From the NCBI GenBank assembly GCA_003167555.1, contig PMSN01000022.1, forward strand, positions 62,001-126,000: a stretch of DNA of 64,000 nucleotides, given 5' to 3'. Positions 17,067 through 26,093 of this stretch are shown here, piece by piece. The stretch is from Spartobacteria bacterium (GTDB taxonomy: Bacteria; Verrucomicrobiota; Verrucomicrobiia; Chthoniobacterales; UBA10450). The notes beneath the pieces are model-generated. The model worked only from the letters and a program-made list of their open reading frames with translations. It made no database searches and was not told the origin of the DNA. Position numbers and translations under genes: made by a program. Every line of letters begins with the position of its first letter. Position 1 is the stretch's first letter.

Positions 17067-18554
17067 CTACGGCAACGCTCCGACGATCAGCGTCACCAAT
17101 CCACCAGGCAGGACGCCGAGAAACAGGACCACCAATGCGAGCACGGCCAGCGAGATTCGTTCGAGGAAATCGGAAGATGGCGAGGTCCGAGTCGGACGGG
17201 GATCGTTGAGCAATTGAGTTGTAGCGGGCGATGGCTCCTCCACGAAAATCGCTTTGAGCACGGCGAGGTAATAATAGAGTGAAATCAGGCTGCCGAAGAG
17301 GGCCAGCGCGACGAGCCAAAGCAGTCCGTGGTTGGCACCTGTGCGTAAGGCGGCGCTGAAGAGGTAAAACTTTCCGAAGAACCCGGCGAGCGGCGGCAGG
17401 CCGGCGAGCGACAGCATGAAGATCGCCATGCAACCGGCGAGCAAAGGAGAACGCGACCGCAGCGCGCGAAAATGAGTGAGATCATCGCCGCCGGTTTCGC
17501 GGCGCACGAGCGCGACGACGCCGAACGCGCCGACGAGCGTGAATGCGTAGACCGTCGTGTAAAACAGCGTCGCGCCAAAGCCGTCGCGTCCCCCAGCGAC
17601 GAGGCCGAGCAACGTGTAGCCGGCGTGGGCGACAGCAGAGTAGGCGAGAAGCCGGCGGACGTTCGATTGCGCGAGCGCGACGAGATTGCCGACTACGATC
17701 GAGAGAGCCGCGAGCGCGGCCAAGACCGGCGCCCAGCCGGCAATCAGTCCGTGCCACGCCGCGCTGCCCTGTGCCGGTGCGAAACCGACGAGCACGATTT
17801 TTCCAAGCACGACGAACGACGCCACCTTCGAGCCGGACGCGATGAACGCGGCGCTCGCGACCGGCGCGCCCTGGTAAGCGTCGGGCGCCCAGAGATGGAA
17901 AGGCGCGGCGGCGATCTTGAAGGCGAAGCCGATGAGCGTCATGACGATGCCGGCGGCGAGGAGCGGTTGAACCGGGATGGCGTCGAGTTTTCCGCCGATC
18001 GCGGCGAGGCCAGTCGTGCCGCACATTCCGTAGACGAGGCTCAAACCAAAAAGCGTGAACGCGCTGGCGGTGCTGCCGAAAAGAAAATATTTGAGGCCCG
18101 CTTCGGCGGAGCGCGGATCGGTTTTGTCGAACCCGGCCATGACGTAAAGCGAGAGACCAGTCAGCTCGAGTCCGATGAAAATCATGAGCAACTCTTCACT
18201 GCCGACGAGAAGCATGAGTCCGATCGTGGCGAGGAGAAGGAGCGCGAGGTATTCGCCCTGGTTGCGCGCGGAACGATCGCTCCGCGCGAGGATCACCGTG
18301 AAGAAGGCGAGCGTGAGACAGATGGTCTTGAAGAGGGAAGTGAGCGGTGTGATGACGTGCATGCCGCCGAAGAGTGTTGCGTTCGGTGGCAGCATAACGA
18401 CGGCGGCCATCGCGAAGAGGAGGCCGGCGGCGGCGGCGGCGGAGCAGATTCCGGCGACGCGTCCGCGCGCCAACCCGAGCGCAAGCACGACGAGCGCGGT
18501 GACCGCGACGACGGCTTCGGGCGCAGCGAGCTTAAGGAGTTCGAGGTAGTTCAT
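17067..18554 (-). CDS. nuoN: NADH-quinone oxidoreductase subunit N
   Basis: A 495-residue antiporter-like subunit of complex I, with about 14 transmembrane helices. The key lysine region AFKIAAAPFHLWAPDAYQGA is present and LLLATIGLMLLVGSEELLMIFIGLEL carries the TM5 glutamate (shown in parts; read as separate motifs). It is the distal proton-channel subunit next to NuoM in known structures. The gene ends the leftward nuo run, 13 bp after nuoM2. Confidence 0.96.
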   Translation of the reverse strand: MNYLELLKLAAPEAVVAVTALVVLALGLARGRVAGICSAAAAAGLLFAMAAVVMLPPNATLFGGMHVITPLTSLFKTICLTLAFFTVILARSDRSARNQGEYLALLLLATIGLMLLVGSEELLMIFIGLELTGLSLYVMAGFDKTDPRSAEAGLKYFLFGSTASAFTLFGLSLVYGMCGTTGLAAIGGKLDAIPVQPLLAAGIVMTLIGFAFKIAAAPFHLWAPDAYQGAPVASAAFIASGSKVASFVVLGKIVLVGFAPAQGSAAWHGLIAGWAPVLAALAALSIVVGNLVALAQSNVRRLLAYSAVAHAGYTLLGLVAGGRDGFGATLFYTTVYAFTLVGAFGVVALVRRETGGDDLTHFRALRSRSPLLAGCMAIFMLSLAGLPPLAGFFGKFYLFSAALRTGANHGLLWLVALALFGSLISLYYYLAVLKAIFVEEPSPATTQLLNDPRPTRTSPSSDFLERISLAVLALVVLFLGVLPGGLVTLIVGALP

Positions 18555-18567
18555 CTGGGCAGCGCAC

Positions 18568-20046
18568 TTATTTCAAAAACCTCATGGATTCCACAGCGGG
18601 CAGGATCCGATCGAGTAACAGCTTGGGATAAAGGCCGACCGCGAGCGTGGCGAACATGAGCAGACCGGCGCCCAACTTTTCCGCAGTGGTGATTGCAGCT
18701 TGCTCGTTCGAATCCGGATCGAGCGGCGCGTGACCTTGTGGCGCGGGAACATTCGACGCCGCGTCCGCAAAGAAAGATTTCTTCAGCGCGCGAAGTGTGA
18801 ACGCAGCCACGAGCACCATCCCGGCTCCGGTTATCCACACCGCCATCGGATACGCTTTCCAGGCGCCGATCAGGATCGTGATTTCCGCGGCGAATCCGCT
18901 GAAACCCGGGATACCCATCGACGCGGCGGATGCGATGACGAAACAAAACGCGGCGAAGGGCAGCGCGCGACTCAGGTTCAGGCACGACAGATCGTCGAGG
19001 TCGCGCGTGTGGGTGCGGCGATAAATCATGCGGCCGGCCACGGCGAAGAGAAGGGCGGCGATCACGCCGTGCGAAAACATTTGCAGGACCGCGCCGCCGA
19101 CGCCGAACGCGTTGGCCGTGGCCAGACCCAGCAGCACGAAACCCATGTGGCTCACGCTCGAATAACCGATGACAAACTTCAGGTCGCGCTGCCGGAGGGC
19201 CACGCCGGCGGCGTAAACAATTCCGATGACAGCGAGCACGGCGATCCATTTGCTCCACAAGTGGAAACCTTCCGGGAAGAGATTCATGGCCACACGCAAG
19301 CTGCCGTAGGCGCCGAGTTTCATCACGATGCCGGCCAGCAACATCGAACCCGCAGTCGGTGCGGCGACGTGGCCGGTCGGCGCCCAGGTGTGCAATGGCC
19401 AGATGCCCGCCAGGACGGCGAACCCGAGAAACAAAACGGGGAACGCCCACGATTGGAGCTGCGGCGTGAATTGGAATTGCGCGAGCTGCTGAAGATCGAG
19501 CGATCCGGCGTTCGCGTAGGCGGCGATGATTCCGATGAAAACGAGCGCACCGCCGAAGAAGGAATAAAGCGTCAGCTTCATCGCGCCGTACTCCTTGTTG
19601 GTGGATCCCCAGATCGCGATGAGGAAATATTTCGGCACGATGACCAGCTCGTAAAAAAGAAAGAGGAGAAACAAATCGGCGCTGAGAAAAACGCCGTAGG
19701 AGCCGCCGACGACGAGCAGAAGCCAGAAAAAGAACTCGTTAGGCCGGTGGTCGACATCCCAGGAAAAGAGCACCGCGCTGACCGCGGTGAGACCGGTGAC
19801 GAGTGCGAGTGTCAGGCTGATGCCATCGACGGCGAGATGATATTCCATCCCGAGCATCGGCACCCATGGCGCGCGAGCGATTGTGCTGAAATGCGCAGGG
19901 TCGATCTCGTCACAAAAAAGAGAAGCGAGACTGATGGCAAACCCGGCTGCTGCGGTGGCGAGCGCGATCCAACGCGCGAAAGTGCGCGGCATAAATAGCA
20001 GCAAGGCCGCGCCGCCGAATGTGAGGTAAATGGTCCAGGCGATCAT
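18568..20046 (-). CDS. nuoM: NADH-quinone oxidoreductase subunit M, second copy (M2)
   Basis: A 492-residue antiporter-like NuoM paralogue. The TM5 glutamate E133 (FYELVIVPKYFLIAIWG), the TM8 lysine (LAGIVMKLGAYG) and the TM12 glutamate (GFAAEITIL) are kept. At TM7, however, where the first copy and E. coli NuoM have AVKxP, this copy has AVLAG (L212), so the central lysine is missing. The next segment is WPLHTWAPTGHVAAPTAG, unlike the WLPDA of M1. It therefore belongs to a distinct NuoM subtype, possibly a non-pumping or differently pumping extra subunit. It starts by ATGA overlap with the ORF6N gene. Confidence 0.92.
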   Translation of the reverse strand: MIAWTIYLTFGGAALLLFMPRTFARWIALATAAAGFAISLASLFCDEIDPAHFSTIARAPWVPMLGMEYHLAVDGISLTLALVTGLTAVSAVLFSWDVDHRPNEFFFWLLLVVGGSYGVFLSADLFLLFLFYELVIVPKYFLIAIWGSTNKEYGAMKLTLYSFFGGALVFIGIIAAYANAGSLDLQQLAQFQFTPQLQSWAFPVLFLGFAVLAGIWPLHTWAPTGHVAAPTAGSMLLAGIVMKLGAYGSLRVAMNLFPEGFHLWSKWIAVLAVIGIVYAAGVALRQRDLKFVIGYSSVSHMGFVLLGLATANAFGVGGAVLQMFSHGVIAALLFAVAGRMIYRRTHTRDLDDLSCLNLSRALPFAAFCFVIASAASMGIPGFSGFAAEITILIGAWKAYPMAVWITGAGMVLVAAFTLRALKKSFFADAASNVPAPQGHAPLDPDSNEQAAITTAEKLGAGLLMFATLAVGLYPKLLLDRILPAVESMRFLK

Positions 20047-20612
20047 CGGTTGTTCCTGGATCGACGCGTGCGGGCCAGATAGCGTGGCGCTTTCTCGCGA
20101 ACATGAAATCCGATCTCGCGTCGAGGCTTTAGCGGCGGAGCCATCAATTGCCGGATCGCGTCGATGATGGCCACGATCTCATCGTCATGTTTGCCGACAT
20201 GTTTTTCGAGTTCGGAGAATTTCCTGGCGAACTCGCGATTTGTTTCGAGCGTCCTGCGCAGTCTCACGAACGCGCGCATGATCGCGATGTTCACCTTCAC
20301 CGCGCGATCGCTTTTTAACACGCTCGAGAGCATGGCGACACCCTGTTCGGTGAAGGCGTATGGTCGGTACTTTCGGTGTTGTCCCCTCTTTAAGGTCACA
20401 ATTTGTGACCTTAAAAGACCAATTTCGTCTGCGCTCAGCCGGAACATGAAATCATCTGGGAAGCGTGCTGCGTTACGTTTGACTGCCTGATTGAGAACCT
20501 TGGTCGCCACTCCGTCCAAAGCCGCCAGATCCGAATCGAGCAGCACCTTCTCTTCGCGCAGCAAGTAAATGGATTGCATGATCCGCTTCGCGGGAATGAT
20601 TTCTTGTTTCAT
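20043..20612 (-). CDS. ORF6N domain protein inserted in the nuo operon
   Basis: A 189-residue protein starting MKQEIIPAKRIMQSIYLLRE. It is the ORF6N fold (phage antirepressor or KilA-N neighbour family), with hallmark stretches VLLDSDLAALDGVATKVLNQ, then AVKRNAARFPDDFMFRL, and KYRPYAFTEQGVAMLSSVLK. A helical tail follows (FSELEKHVGKHDDEIVAI). Its ATG overlaps the nuoM1 stop as ATGA, and its own stop overlaps the nuoM2 start as ATGA, so it is translationally coupled on both sides. ORF6N proteins are mostly known from phage and mobile DNA; they bind DNA. Nothing links one to complex I, so it is a mobile-gene insertion that kept the operon intact. Confidence 0.92.
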   Translation of the reverse strand: MKQEIIPAKRIMQSIYLLREEKVLLDSDLAALDGVATKVLNQAVKRNAARFPDDFMFRLSADEIGLLRSQIVTLKRGQHRKYRPYAFTEQGVAMLSSVLKSDRAVKVNIAIMRAFVRLRRTLETNREFARKFSELEKHVGKHDDEIVAIIDAIRQLMAPPLKPRREIGFHVREKAPRYLARTRRSRNNR

Positions 20613-22096
20613 CCCAATGTGGTCAGGGCAAACAACCGGGTCATTTGAACGACGGTTGTGTTGAAGATGTTGAAGACGAACTGGGGCGCGATTCCGACTG
20701 CGAACATGAGCATCGTGACAGGAACCACGATCCACTTTTCATTCCACTGCAGATCGGGAAAGGTGCTGGCGCTTTCCGCCAGCGGGCCGCTGAAGAGCGC
20801 CTGCATCGCGCGCAGGAAAACGATCGCGGTGACGAGCAGGCCGATCACCGCCACAGCCGTGAACGAAGCGGCGACGGCGAACGAACCTTTGAAGATCAGA
20901 AATTCGCCGATGAATCCGTTCAGCCCGGGCAAGCCGAGCGACGAAAACATCGCGACACTCATCCAGCCGCAGAGCAACGGTGTTCGCTGCATGAGTCCGC
21001 CGAAATCGCCGAGGCCGCGAAGGCCGCGCCGCTGCTCCAGCAAACCGACGTAGTAGAACAACGCGGCGGCCGTGATGCCGTGGTTGAAGATTTGCATGAA
21101 GACTCCGCTCAACGCCGCCTGCATTTCTTGCGCGGGGCGCACCGTCGTCGCGGTGATCGCGAAAAGACCGAGCATGCAATAGCCGAGATGGTTGATGGAA
21201 AGATAAGCAACCATCCTTTTCAGATCGGACTGGGCCCACGCCGCCAGCGACGCGAAGACGATTGAGCACACGGCCAGAGCGAGCAGCCACGGAGCGACGA
21301 TCCTGATTTCATTCGGGAAAAGCGGGAGCAACAGGCGCACGAAACCGTAGACGCCCATTTTCGAAAGGACACCGGTGAGCACCATCGAGACCCCGGTCGG
21401 CGCGGTTTCGTACGCGTCCGGCAGCCAGGTGTGAAATGGGAAGAGCGGCACTTTCACCGCGAGGCCGAGAAAGATCCCGGCAAAGGCGAACCACGCGACG
21501 TTGCCAGTGAGCAGTCCGTGTTTTCCCAGATCGGCGAGCGCGGCGAAATCGAACGTGCCTTTCGCGAAAAAGATTCCGAGGAACGAGAGCAGCATCGCGA
21601 CGCTGCCCAGAAATGTGTAGACGAAAAACTTCGTCGCGGCGCGGTCGCGCTTTTCGCCACCCCAGATTTTGATGAGGAGGAACGCCGGGATAAGGCTCAT
21701 CTCGTAAAACAAAAACCAGAGAACAAAATTCTGCGCGGTGAAGGTGCCGTAGAGCGCCGCTTGCATCACGAGCATGAGCGCGCAAGCGCCGCGCGTCATG
21801 CGTTGCGCGAGAAACGCGAATGGAAAAATGAGAGACGTGAGCAATACAAGCAGAAGGCTCAAGCCGTCGACGCCGACGAGGTATTCGGCGCCGATCGCGG
21901 GGATCCAGACGTGACGCTCGACCATCTGGAGACCGCCCGCCGTGGTGTCGAAGTTTCGCCACAGCGTGATGGCGAGAATGGCGGTGAGCACGTTGAACCC
22001 GAGCGCGACGGCGCGGGCGGAGTTCTGGCGCGCTACGCTCACGAAGAGAGCGCCGGCAAGCGGCAGGAGAATCAGCGCTGTCGTTAGGCCAGCCAT
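20609..22096 (-). CDS. nuoM: NADH-quinone oxidoreductase subunit M, first copy (M1)
   Basis: A 495-residue NuoM with the standard catalytic features: TM5 glutamate E132 (FYEMSLIPAFLLIKIWG), the TM7 lysine K215 (LAVKVPLFPFHTWLPDAYE), the TM8 lysine (VLSKMGVYGF) and the TM12 glutamate (GFIGEFLIF). It overlaps nuoL by 13 bp upstream and the ORF6N gene by ATGA downstream. This is the expected proton-pumping copy. Confidence 0.95.
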   Translation of the reverse strand: MAGLTTALILLPLAGALFVSVARQNSARAVALGFNVLTAILAITLWRNFDTTAGGLQMVERHVWIPAIGAEYLVGVDGLSLLLVLLTSLIFPFAFLAQRMTRGACALMLVMQAALYGTFTAQNFVLWFLFYEMSLIPAFLLIKIWGGEKRDRAATKFFVYTFLGSVAMLLSFLGIFFAKGTFDFAALADLGKHGLLTGNVAWFAFAGIFLGLAVKVPLFPFHTWLPDAYETAPTGVSMVLTGVLSKMGVYGFVRLLLPLFPNEIRIVAPWLLALAVCSIVFASLAAWAQSDLKRMVAYLSINHLGYCMLGLFAITATTVRPAQEMQAALSGVFMQIFNHGITAAALFYYVGLLEQRRGLRGLGDFGGLMQRTPLLCGWMSVAMFSSLGLPGLNGFIGEFLIFKGSFAVAASFTAVAVIGLLVTAIVFLRAMQALFSGPLAESASTFPDLQWNEKWIVVPVTMLMFAVGIAPQFVFNIFNTTVVQMTRLFALTTLG

Positions 22097-24057
22097 GCGT
22101 AAAGAATCAGCAACGCGAGCGCGCCGACGCCGGCGGCGCGCAGATAGGTTTGGATTTGGCCCGAGTGCCGCGCGGCGATGAAACGGCCGAGACCACGCGC
22201 GCCGGTCGTGGCTCCGTCCACACCGGAGTTAATGCCGCGTTCGTCGAAGTGGCTGCTCAGAATTCCGAAAAGCTGACCGACTCCGGCCAAGGCCCGCACG
22301 AGACTATCCCAGAAATAGCGATCCATCACATCGGAGAAGCGCGCGGCGAAATGCGCGAAGGCCAGGACAGTGCGCGCGTAGAATTCATCCAACCACATTT
22401 TGTTTTCGAGGAAACGAAAGATGGCGGGTTGCGCCTGGGCGAGCGGATCGGTCGCTCCTGCCTTGCGATAAAACAAAACACCGAGCCCGATGCCGCCGGC
22501 CACGAGCGCGAGCGAAAGGAAAAGCATCGGCTGGATCAATTGCCCGATCTCGAAATGGGCCGGCTCTCCCGAGAGGTAACCGTGCAGCCACGGCCAGGCC
22601 GGCGTGAGCGCGATGCTGAAAACAATCGCGCAGACCGCGAGCACGATCAGCGGCATCGTCATGACGCGCGGACTTTCGTGCGCGTGTTCCGAAGCCGCCC
22701 GTTTGTCGCCGAAGAAAACGTAGATCATTTGCCGCGTCATGTAGAGCGCGGTCAGCACGACTCCGGCGAGCATGAGGTAATACGGCACGGACGATTTCGG
22801 CCAGTGCGCCGTGGCATGTAGAATTTCTTCTTTCGTCCACGCGCCGGAAAAGAAGAGCGGCACGCCACTGAGAGTCATCATACCGATCGCGTAGGTCAGG
22901 AACGTCACGGGCATGAGGCGGCGCAGCCCGCCCATGTTGCGAATGTCTTGTTCTTCGTGACAGCCGTGAATGACCGAGCCGGAGCCGAGGAAGAGGAGCG
23001 CTTTAAAAAATCCGTGCGCGAGCAAATGCATGATGCCGGCCGCGACGCCGCCGACGCCTAACGACACCATCATCAACCCCAACTGCGAGACGGTGGAGTA
23101 AGCCAGGATGCGTTTGATGTCGGCCTGGGCGAGCGCGATGAGCGCGGCCATCAGCGCGGTGACGACGCCGATCCAGACGACTACCGTGAGCGATGGCGTC
23201 ACGCCGTCGATCGCGCCTAACGAGAAGAGTGGGTAGACTCGCGCCACCAGAAATACGCCGGCCGCGACCATAGTGGCGGCGTGGATCAGTGCGCTGACCG
23301 GCGTCGGACCTTCCATCGCGTCCGGCAACCAGACGTGAAGCGGGAATTGTCCTGACTTGCCGGCGGCGCCGCAGAAAATCAGGAGCGCGATGAACGTGGC
23401 GCTCGCGCCCACCAGCAACAGTCCCGCGTTCTCGAGACAGCCATTGCCATGATCATAAAAGAGGAGCGTGCCGCTCCGGCCGTAAAGCCAGAGAATGCCG
23501 AGGAAAAATCCGATGTCGCCGATGCGCGTGGTGATGAACGCCTTTTTCGCCGCGGCGGCGGCGCTTGGTTTGTGAATCCAGAATCCGATCAACAGATACG
23601 ACGCGAGCCCGACCAACTCCCAGCAGACGAAGAGAAGCAGCAAGCTGTTGGCGATGACCACGCCGAGCATCGCGGCGGAAAAAAAGGAGAGGTAAGCAAA
23701 GAAGCGCGTGAAATTTTTGTCCTTCGCCATGTAGCCGATGCTGAAGACAAAAATGCAGAGGCCGACGAGCGTGATCATCACGAGCATCGCGGCCGCGAGC
23801 GGGTCGATCACCCAGCCGATGCGGAGCGTTTGTTCGCCGAAGGTGAACCAGGTGAAATTGTGGAAGGCGCGGTAGCCGGGCGTTTGCAACGTTGGCAGGA
23901 AGGCGGCGACCGCCATCGTTAATGCGACGACTTGGCCAAAAATTGCGAGTGCGGCGGAGGCGGTGCGACGGGAATTCGCGAGCATCAGAATCACGAGCGA
24001 TGCCGCGAGCGGAACGGCGGGAATCAGCCAGAGATAGGTGACGATCCAGGAACTCAT
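22084..24057 (-). CDS. nuoL: NADH-quinone oxidoreductase subunit L
   Basis: A 657-residue distal antiporter-like subunit, larger than the 613 residues of the E. coli protein. The TM7 lysine GAAGKSGQFPLHVWLPDAM and the TM5 glutamate (CWELVGLASYLLIG) are present. The C-terminal part holds the long lateral helix that runs beneath the antiporter subunits. The extra length is of interest because the locus has two NuoM copies: an additional antiporter subunit would need a longer lateral helix, but the place of the extra residues was not mapped. It starts 4 bp inside nuoK. Confidence 0.95.
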   Translation of the reverse strand: MSSWIVTYLWLIPAVPLAASLVILMLANSRRTASAALAIFGQVVALTMAVAAFLPTLQTPGYRAFHNFTWFTFGEQTLRIGWVIDPLAAAMLVMITLVGLCIFVFSIGYMAKDKNFTRFFAYLSFFSAAMLGVVIANSLLLLFVCWELVGLASYLLIGFWIHKPSAAAAAKKAFITTRIGDIGFFLGILWLYGRSGTLLFYDHGNGCLENAGLLLVGASATFIALLIFCGAAGKSGQFPLHVWLPDAMEGPTPVSALIHAATMVAAGVFLVARVYPLFSLGAIDGVTPSLTVVVWIGVVTALMAALIALAQADIKRILAYSTVSQLGLMMVSLGVGGVAAGIMHLLAHGFFKALLFLGSGSVIHGCHEEQDIRNMGGLRRLMPVTFLTYAIGMMTLSGVPLFFSGAWTKEEILHATAHWPKSSVPYYLMLAGVVLTALYMTRQMIYVFFGDKRAASEHAHESPRVMTMPLIVLAVCAIVFSIALTPAWPWLHGYLSGEPAHFEIGQLIQPMLFLSLALVAGGIGLGVLFYRKAGATDPLAQAQPAIFRFLENKMWLDEFYARTVLAFAHFAARFSDVMDRYFWDSLVRALAGVGQLFGILSSHFDERGINSGVDGATTGARGLGRFIAARHSGQIQTYLRAAGVGALALLILYAWLA

Positions 24058-24368
24058 CCTTTAAGCTGATTGAGTTTGTCGACGTTGGTCGTGCGGTAGT
24101 GGCGGTAGACGGCGATCACGAGCGCCAGTCCGACAGCCGCTTCGGCGGCGGCGATTGCGATGGAAAAAATCGCGACGATCACGCCGGTGGGTTGCGCGGG
24201 TTCCGGACTGAACCGCCAGAAGGCGACGAAGTTCACGTTCGCCGCGGCGAGCATCAGGTCGATCCCGATCAGGATGAAGATTGCGTGGCGCCGGCTGAGC
24301 GCGGCGAGCAAACCGATGCAAAACAAGGCTGCGGACAAGATGAGGAAAATGGTGAGCGTCGGTGTCAT
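24054..24368 (-). CDS. nuoK: NADH-quinone oxidoreductase subunit K
   Basis: A 104-residue three-helix subunit. The start at 24368 overlaps the nuoJ stop by one base (TGATG). The second conserved glutamate is in IAAAEAAVGLALV (TM3). In TM2 the residue matching E. coli Glu36 is aspartate: ILIGIDLMLAAANVNF (D37) against LIGLEIMINASALAF. The C-terminus VDKLNQLKG is typical of the family. Confidence 0.94.
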   Translation of the reverse strand: MTPTLTIFLILSAALFCIGLLAALSRRHAIFILIGIDLMLAAANVNFVAFWRFSPEPAQPTGVIVAIFSIAIAAAEAAVGLALVIAVYRHYRTTNVDKLNQLKG

Positions 24369-24847
24369 CACCGTTTTTCCTCCGCGACGAGAATCAGCGC
24401 GCCAATGAGCGCGGCGGTCAGGAGAAGCCCGACGCATTGCAGGGGCCAAACGTAATTCGTCATCAGCACCTCTCCGATTCGCTTCACCGTGAGCGGATCA
24501 ATTTGGGGCGCGGCGTCGGAAACACGAGTGTGGAGAATCGCCCAGACCAAACCGCAAAAGACCGCGATGGCTACGACCACGCCGCCCCAGCTAAAGCCGC
24601 GGGTGTCTTCTTGCCCTCGCCGCGTGAGCAGAATGGTGAAGACGATCAAGACCGCAACGGCGCCGACGTAGACGAAGATCTGCACCAAACCGACGAACTC
24701 CGCGCCGAGCAAAAAGTAAAACGCCGCGATGCCGATGAACGCCAAGACCAGGCTGAGCGCGGCGTGGATGAGCCTCGGCATCGTCGCCGCGGCGATCGCT
24801 CCGGCGAGCGTGAAAATGGCGATGACGATGAAGGCGGCAGCACTCAT
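24368..24847 (-). CDS. nuoJ: NADH-quinone oxidoreductase subunit J
   Basis: A 159-residue five-helix subunit, start MSAAAFIVIAIFTLAGAIAA at 24847. The conserved TM3 segment FVGLVQIFVYVGAVAVLIVF (with the pi-bulge region) is present. It overlaps nuoH by ATGA upstream and nuoK by one base downstream. Confidence 0.94.
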   Translation of the reverse strand: MSAAAFIVIAIFTLAGAIAAATMPRLIHAALSLVLAFIGIAAFYFLLGAEFVGLVQIFVYVGAVAVLIVFTILLTRRGQEDTRGFSWGGVVVAIAVFCGLVWAILHTRVSDAAPQIDPLTVKRIGEVLMTNYVWPLQCVGLLLTAALIGALILVAEEKR

Positions 24848-26034
24848 TCGGCGAATCGGTAAGTGCGCGTTGCAAATTTCCGGCGCGTATCGAGCAAACG
24901 CGAGAGCCCGAGATAAACAACCGCGACTATGCCCAATGATGAAAGCCATCCGGCCCAGCCATGCGCTTGGTAATGCCAGACGGCCGCCGCGATGACGCAG
25001 GTGAACGCCATCGGCAGCATGAATTTCCAGGCGAAGCTCATGACCTGATCGATGCGCGTGCGTGGCAGCGTCCCGCGAATCCAGATAAAAACAAAAAGCA
25101 GCACGGCGAGCTTCGCAAAAAACCAGAGATAAGATGGAACGACTTCGAGCCAGGCGATCGGCGCGTGCCAGCCGCCCAGAAAGAGCGTCACGGCCAGGCC
25201 GCTGACCGCGAACATCCCGAAATATTCCGCCATGAAAAACGTGGCGTACTTGAATCCGGAATATTCCGTCATGTGTCCGGCGACGATTTCAGATTCGCCT
25301 TCCGGCACATCGAACGGAGTGCGGTTCGATTCGACGAGGCCTGCGACGAAAAACAAAATGAACGCGGCCGCGCCCCACGGCGTGAGGACAAACCAGCGCG
25401 GCACGATGCCCCATTTGTAGCCGTCCTGCGCGGCGACGATCGCGTCGGGCGAGAGCGAGCCGACGATCATCACGACCGGCAGCACAACGATGAGCAGCGG
25501 CAGCTCGTAGCTGACCATTTGCGCGATCGCGCGCATGGCGCCGAGCATCGAGAATTTGTTGTTGCTGCCCCAGCCAGCCATGAAGACGGCCAGCTCCGCG
25601 GCGGAACCGACCGCGAAGAAAAACAAAATGCCGCCATCGATCGAGAACGCCGTCATGTTTCGCCCGTACGGAATCACGCCGAGCGCGAGGATCGCCGGCA
25701 GGAGCATCATGATCGGCGCGAGAAAGTGCACGACTTTGTCGGCGCGGATCGGGACGACGTCTTCCTTGATAAGCATCTTGATGCCGTCGGCCACCGGCTG
25801 GAGGAGTCCGAAGGGTCCGACGCGATTTGGTCCGTAACGGTTTTGAATGCGTCCCAAAATTTTCCGCTCGAGAACCGAGATCAGCGCGAAGAGCGTGGCG
25901 AAAACGCCGAGCAACAGGATGATGTTCAAGAGAGCGGAGGCGATCTGCACCACCCAATCCGGCGCGTGGGGCAAGAGCGAAAGGAGCCAGCGTTTTGCGG
26001 CAACAAAGATCTGATCAACAAACTCGCCGGGCAT
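24844..26034 (-). CDS. nuoH: NADH-quinone oxidoreductase subunit H
   Basis: A 396-residue membrane subunit that anchors the quinone-binding region to the proton channels. The signature GPNRVGPFGLLQPVADGIK and ESNRTPFDVPEGESEIVAGH are present. It begins the leftward operon, 60 bp from the decayed MFS gene. There is no nuoG upstream and no nuoI downstream, unlike the standard order A-N. Confidence 0.95.
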   Translation of the reverse strand: MPGEFVDQIFVAAKRWLLSLLPHAPDWVVQIASALLNIILLLGVFATLFALISVLERKILGRIQNRYGPNRVGPFGLLQPVADGIKMLIKEDVVPIRADKVVHFLAPIMMLLPAILALGVIPYGRNMTAFSIDGGILFFFAVGSAAELAVFMAGWGSNNKFSMLGAMRAIAQMVSYELPLLIVVLPVVMIVGSLSPDAIVAAQDGYKWGIVPRWFVLTPWGAAAFILFFVAGLVESNRTPFDVPEGESEIVAGHMTEYSGFKYATFFMAEYFGMFAVSGLAVTLFLGGWHAPIAWLEVVPSYLWFFAKLAVLLFVFIWIRGTLPRTRIDQVMSFAWKFMLPMAFTCVIAAAVWHYQAHGWAGWLSSLGIVAVVYLGLSRLLDTRRKFATRTYRFAE

Positions 26035-26093
26035 CTGCGATTAAGAAAGCGGTCGCCGATTCTTTAATCAAGGAAGAACCGAGAATAGCGCAG

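Noticed and set aside
17472-18659. Long open frame opposite nuoN, and similar ones opposite nuoM, nuoL, nuoH and metH
   Set aside because: They are antisense shadows of GC-rich genes with biased charged composition and no family features.
20043-20735. ORF6N frame extended to 20735
   Set aside because: The extra 41 codons overlap nuoM1; the conserved start is at 20612.
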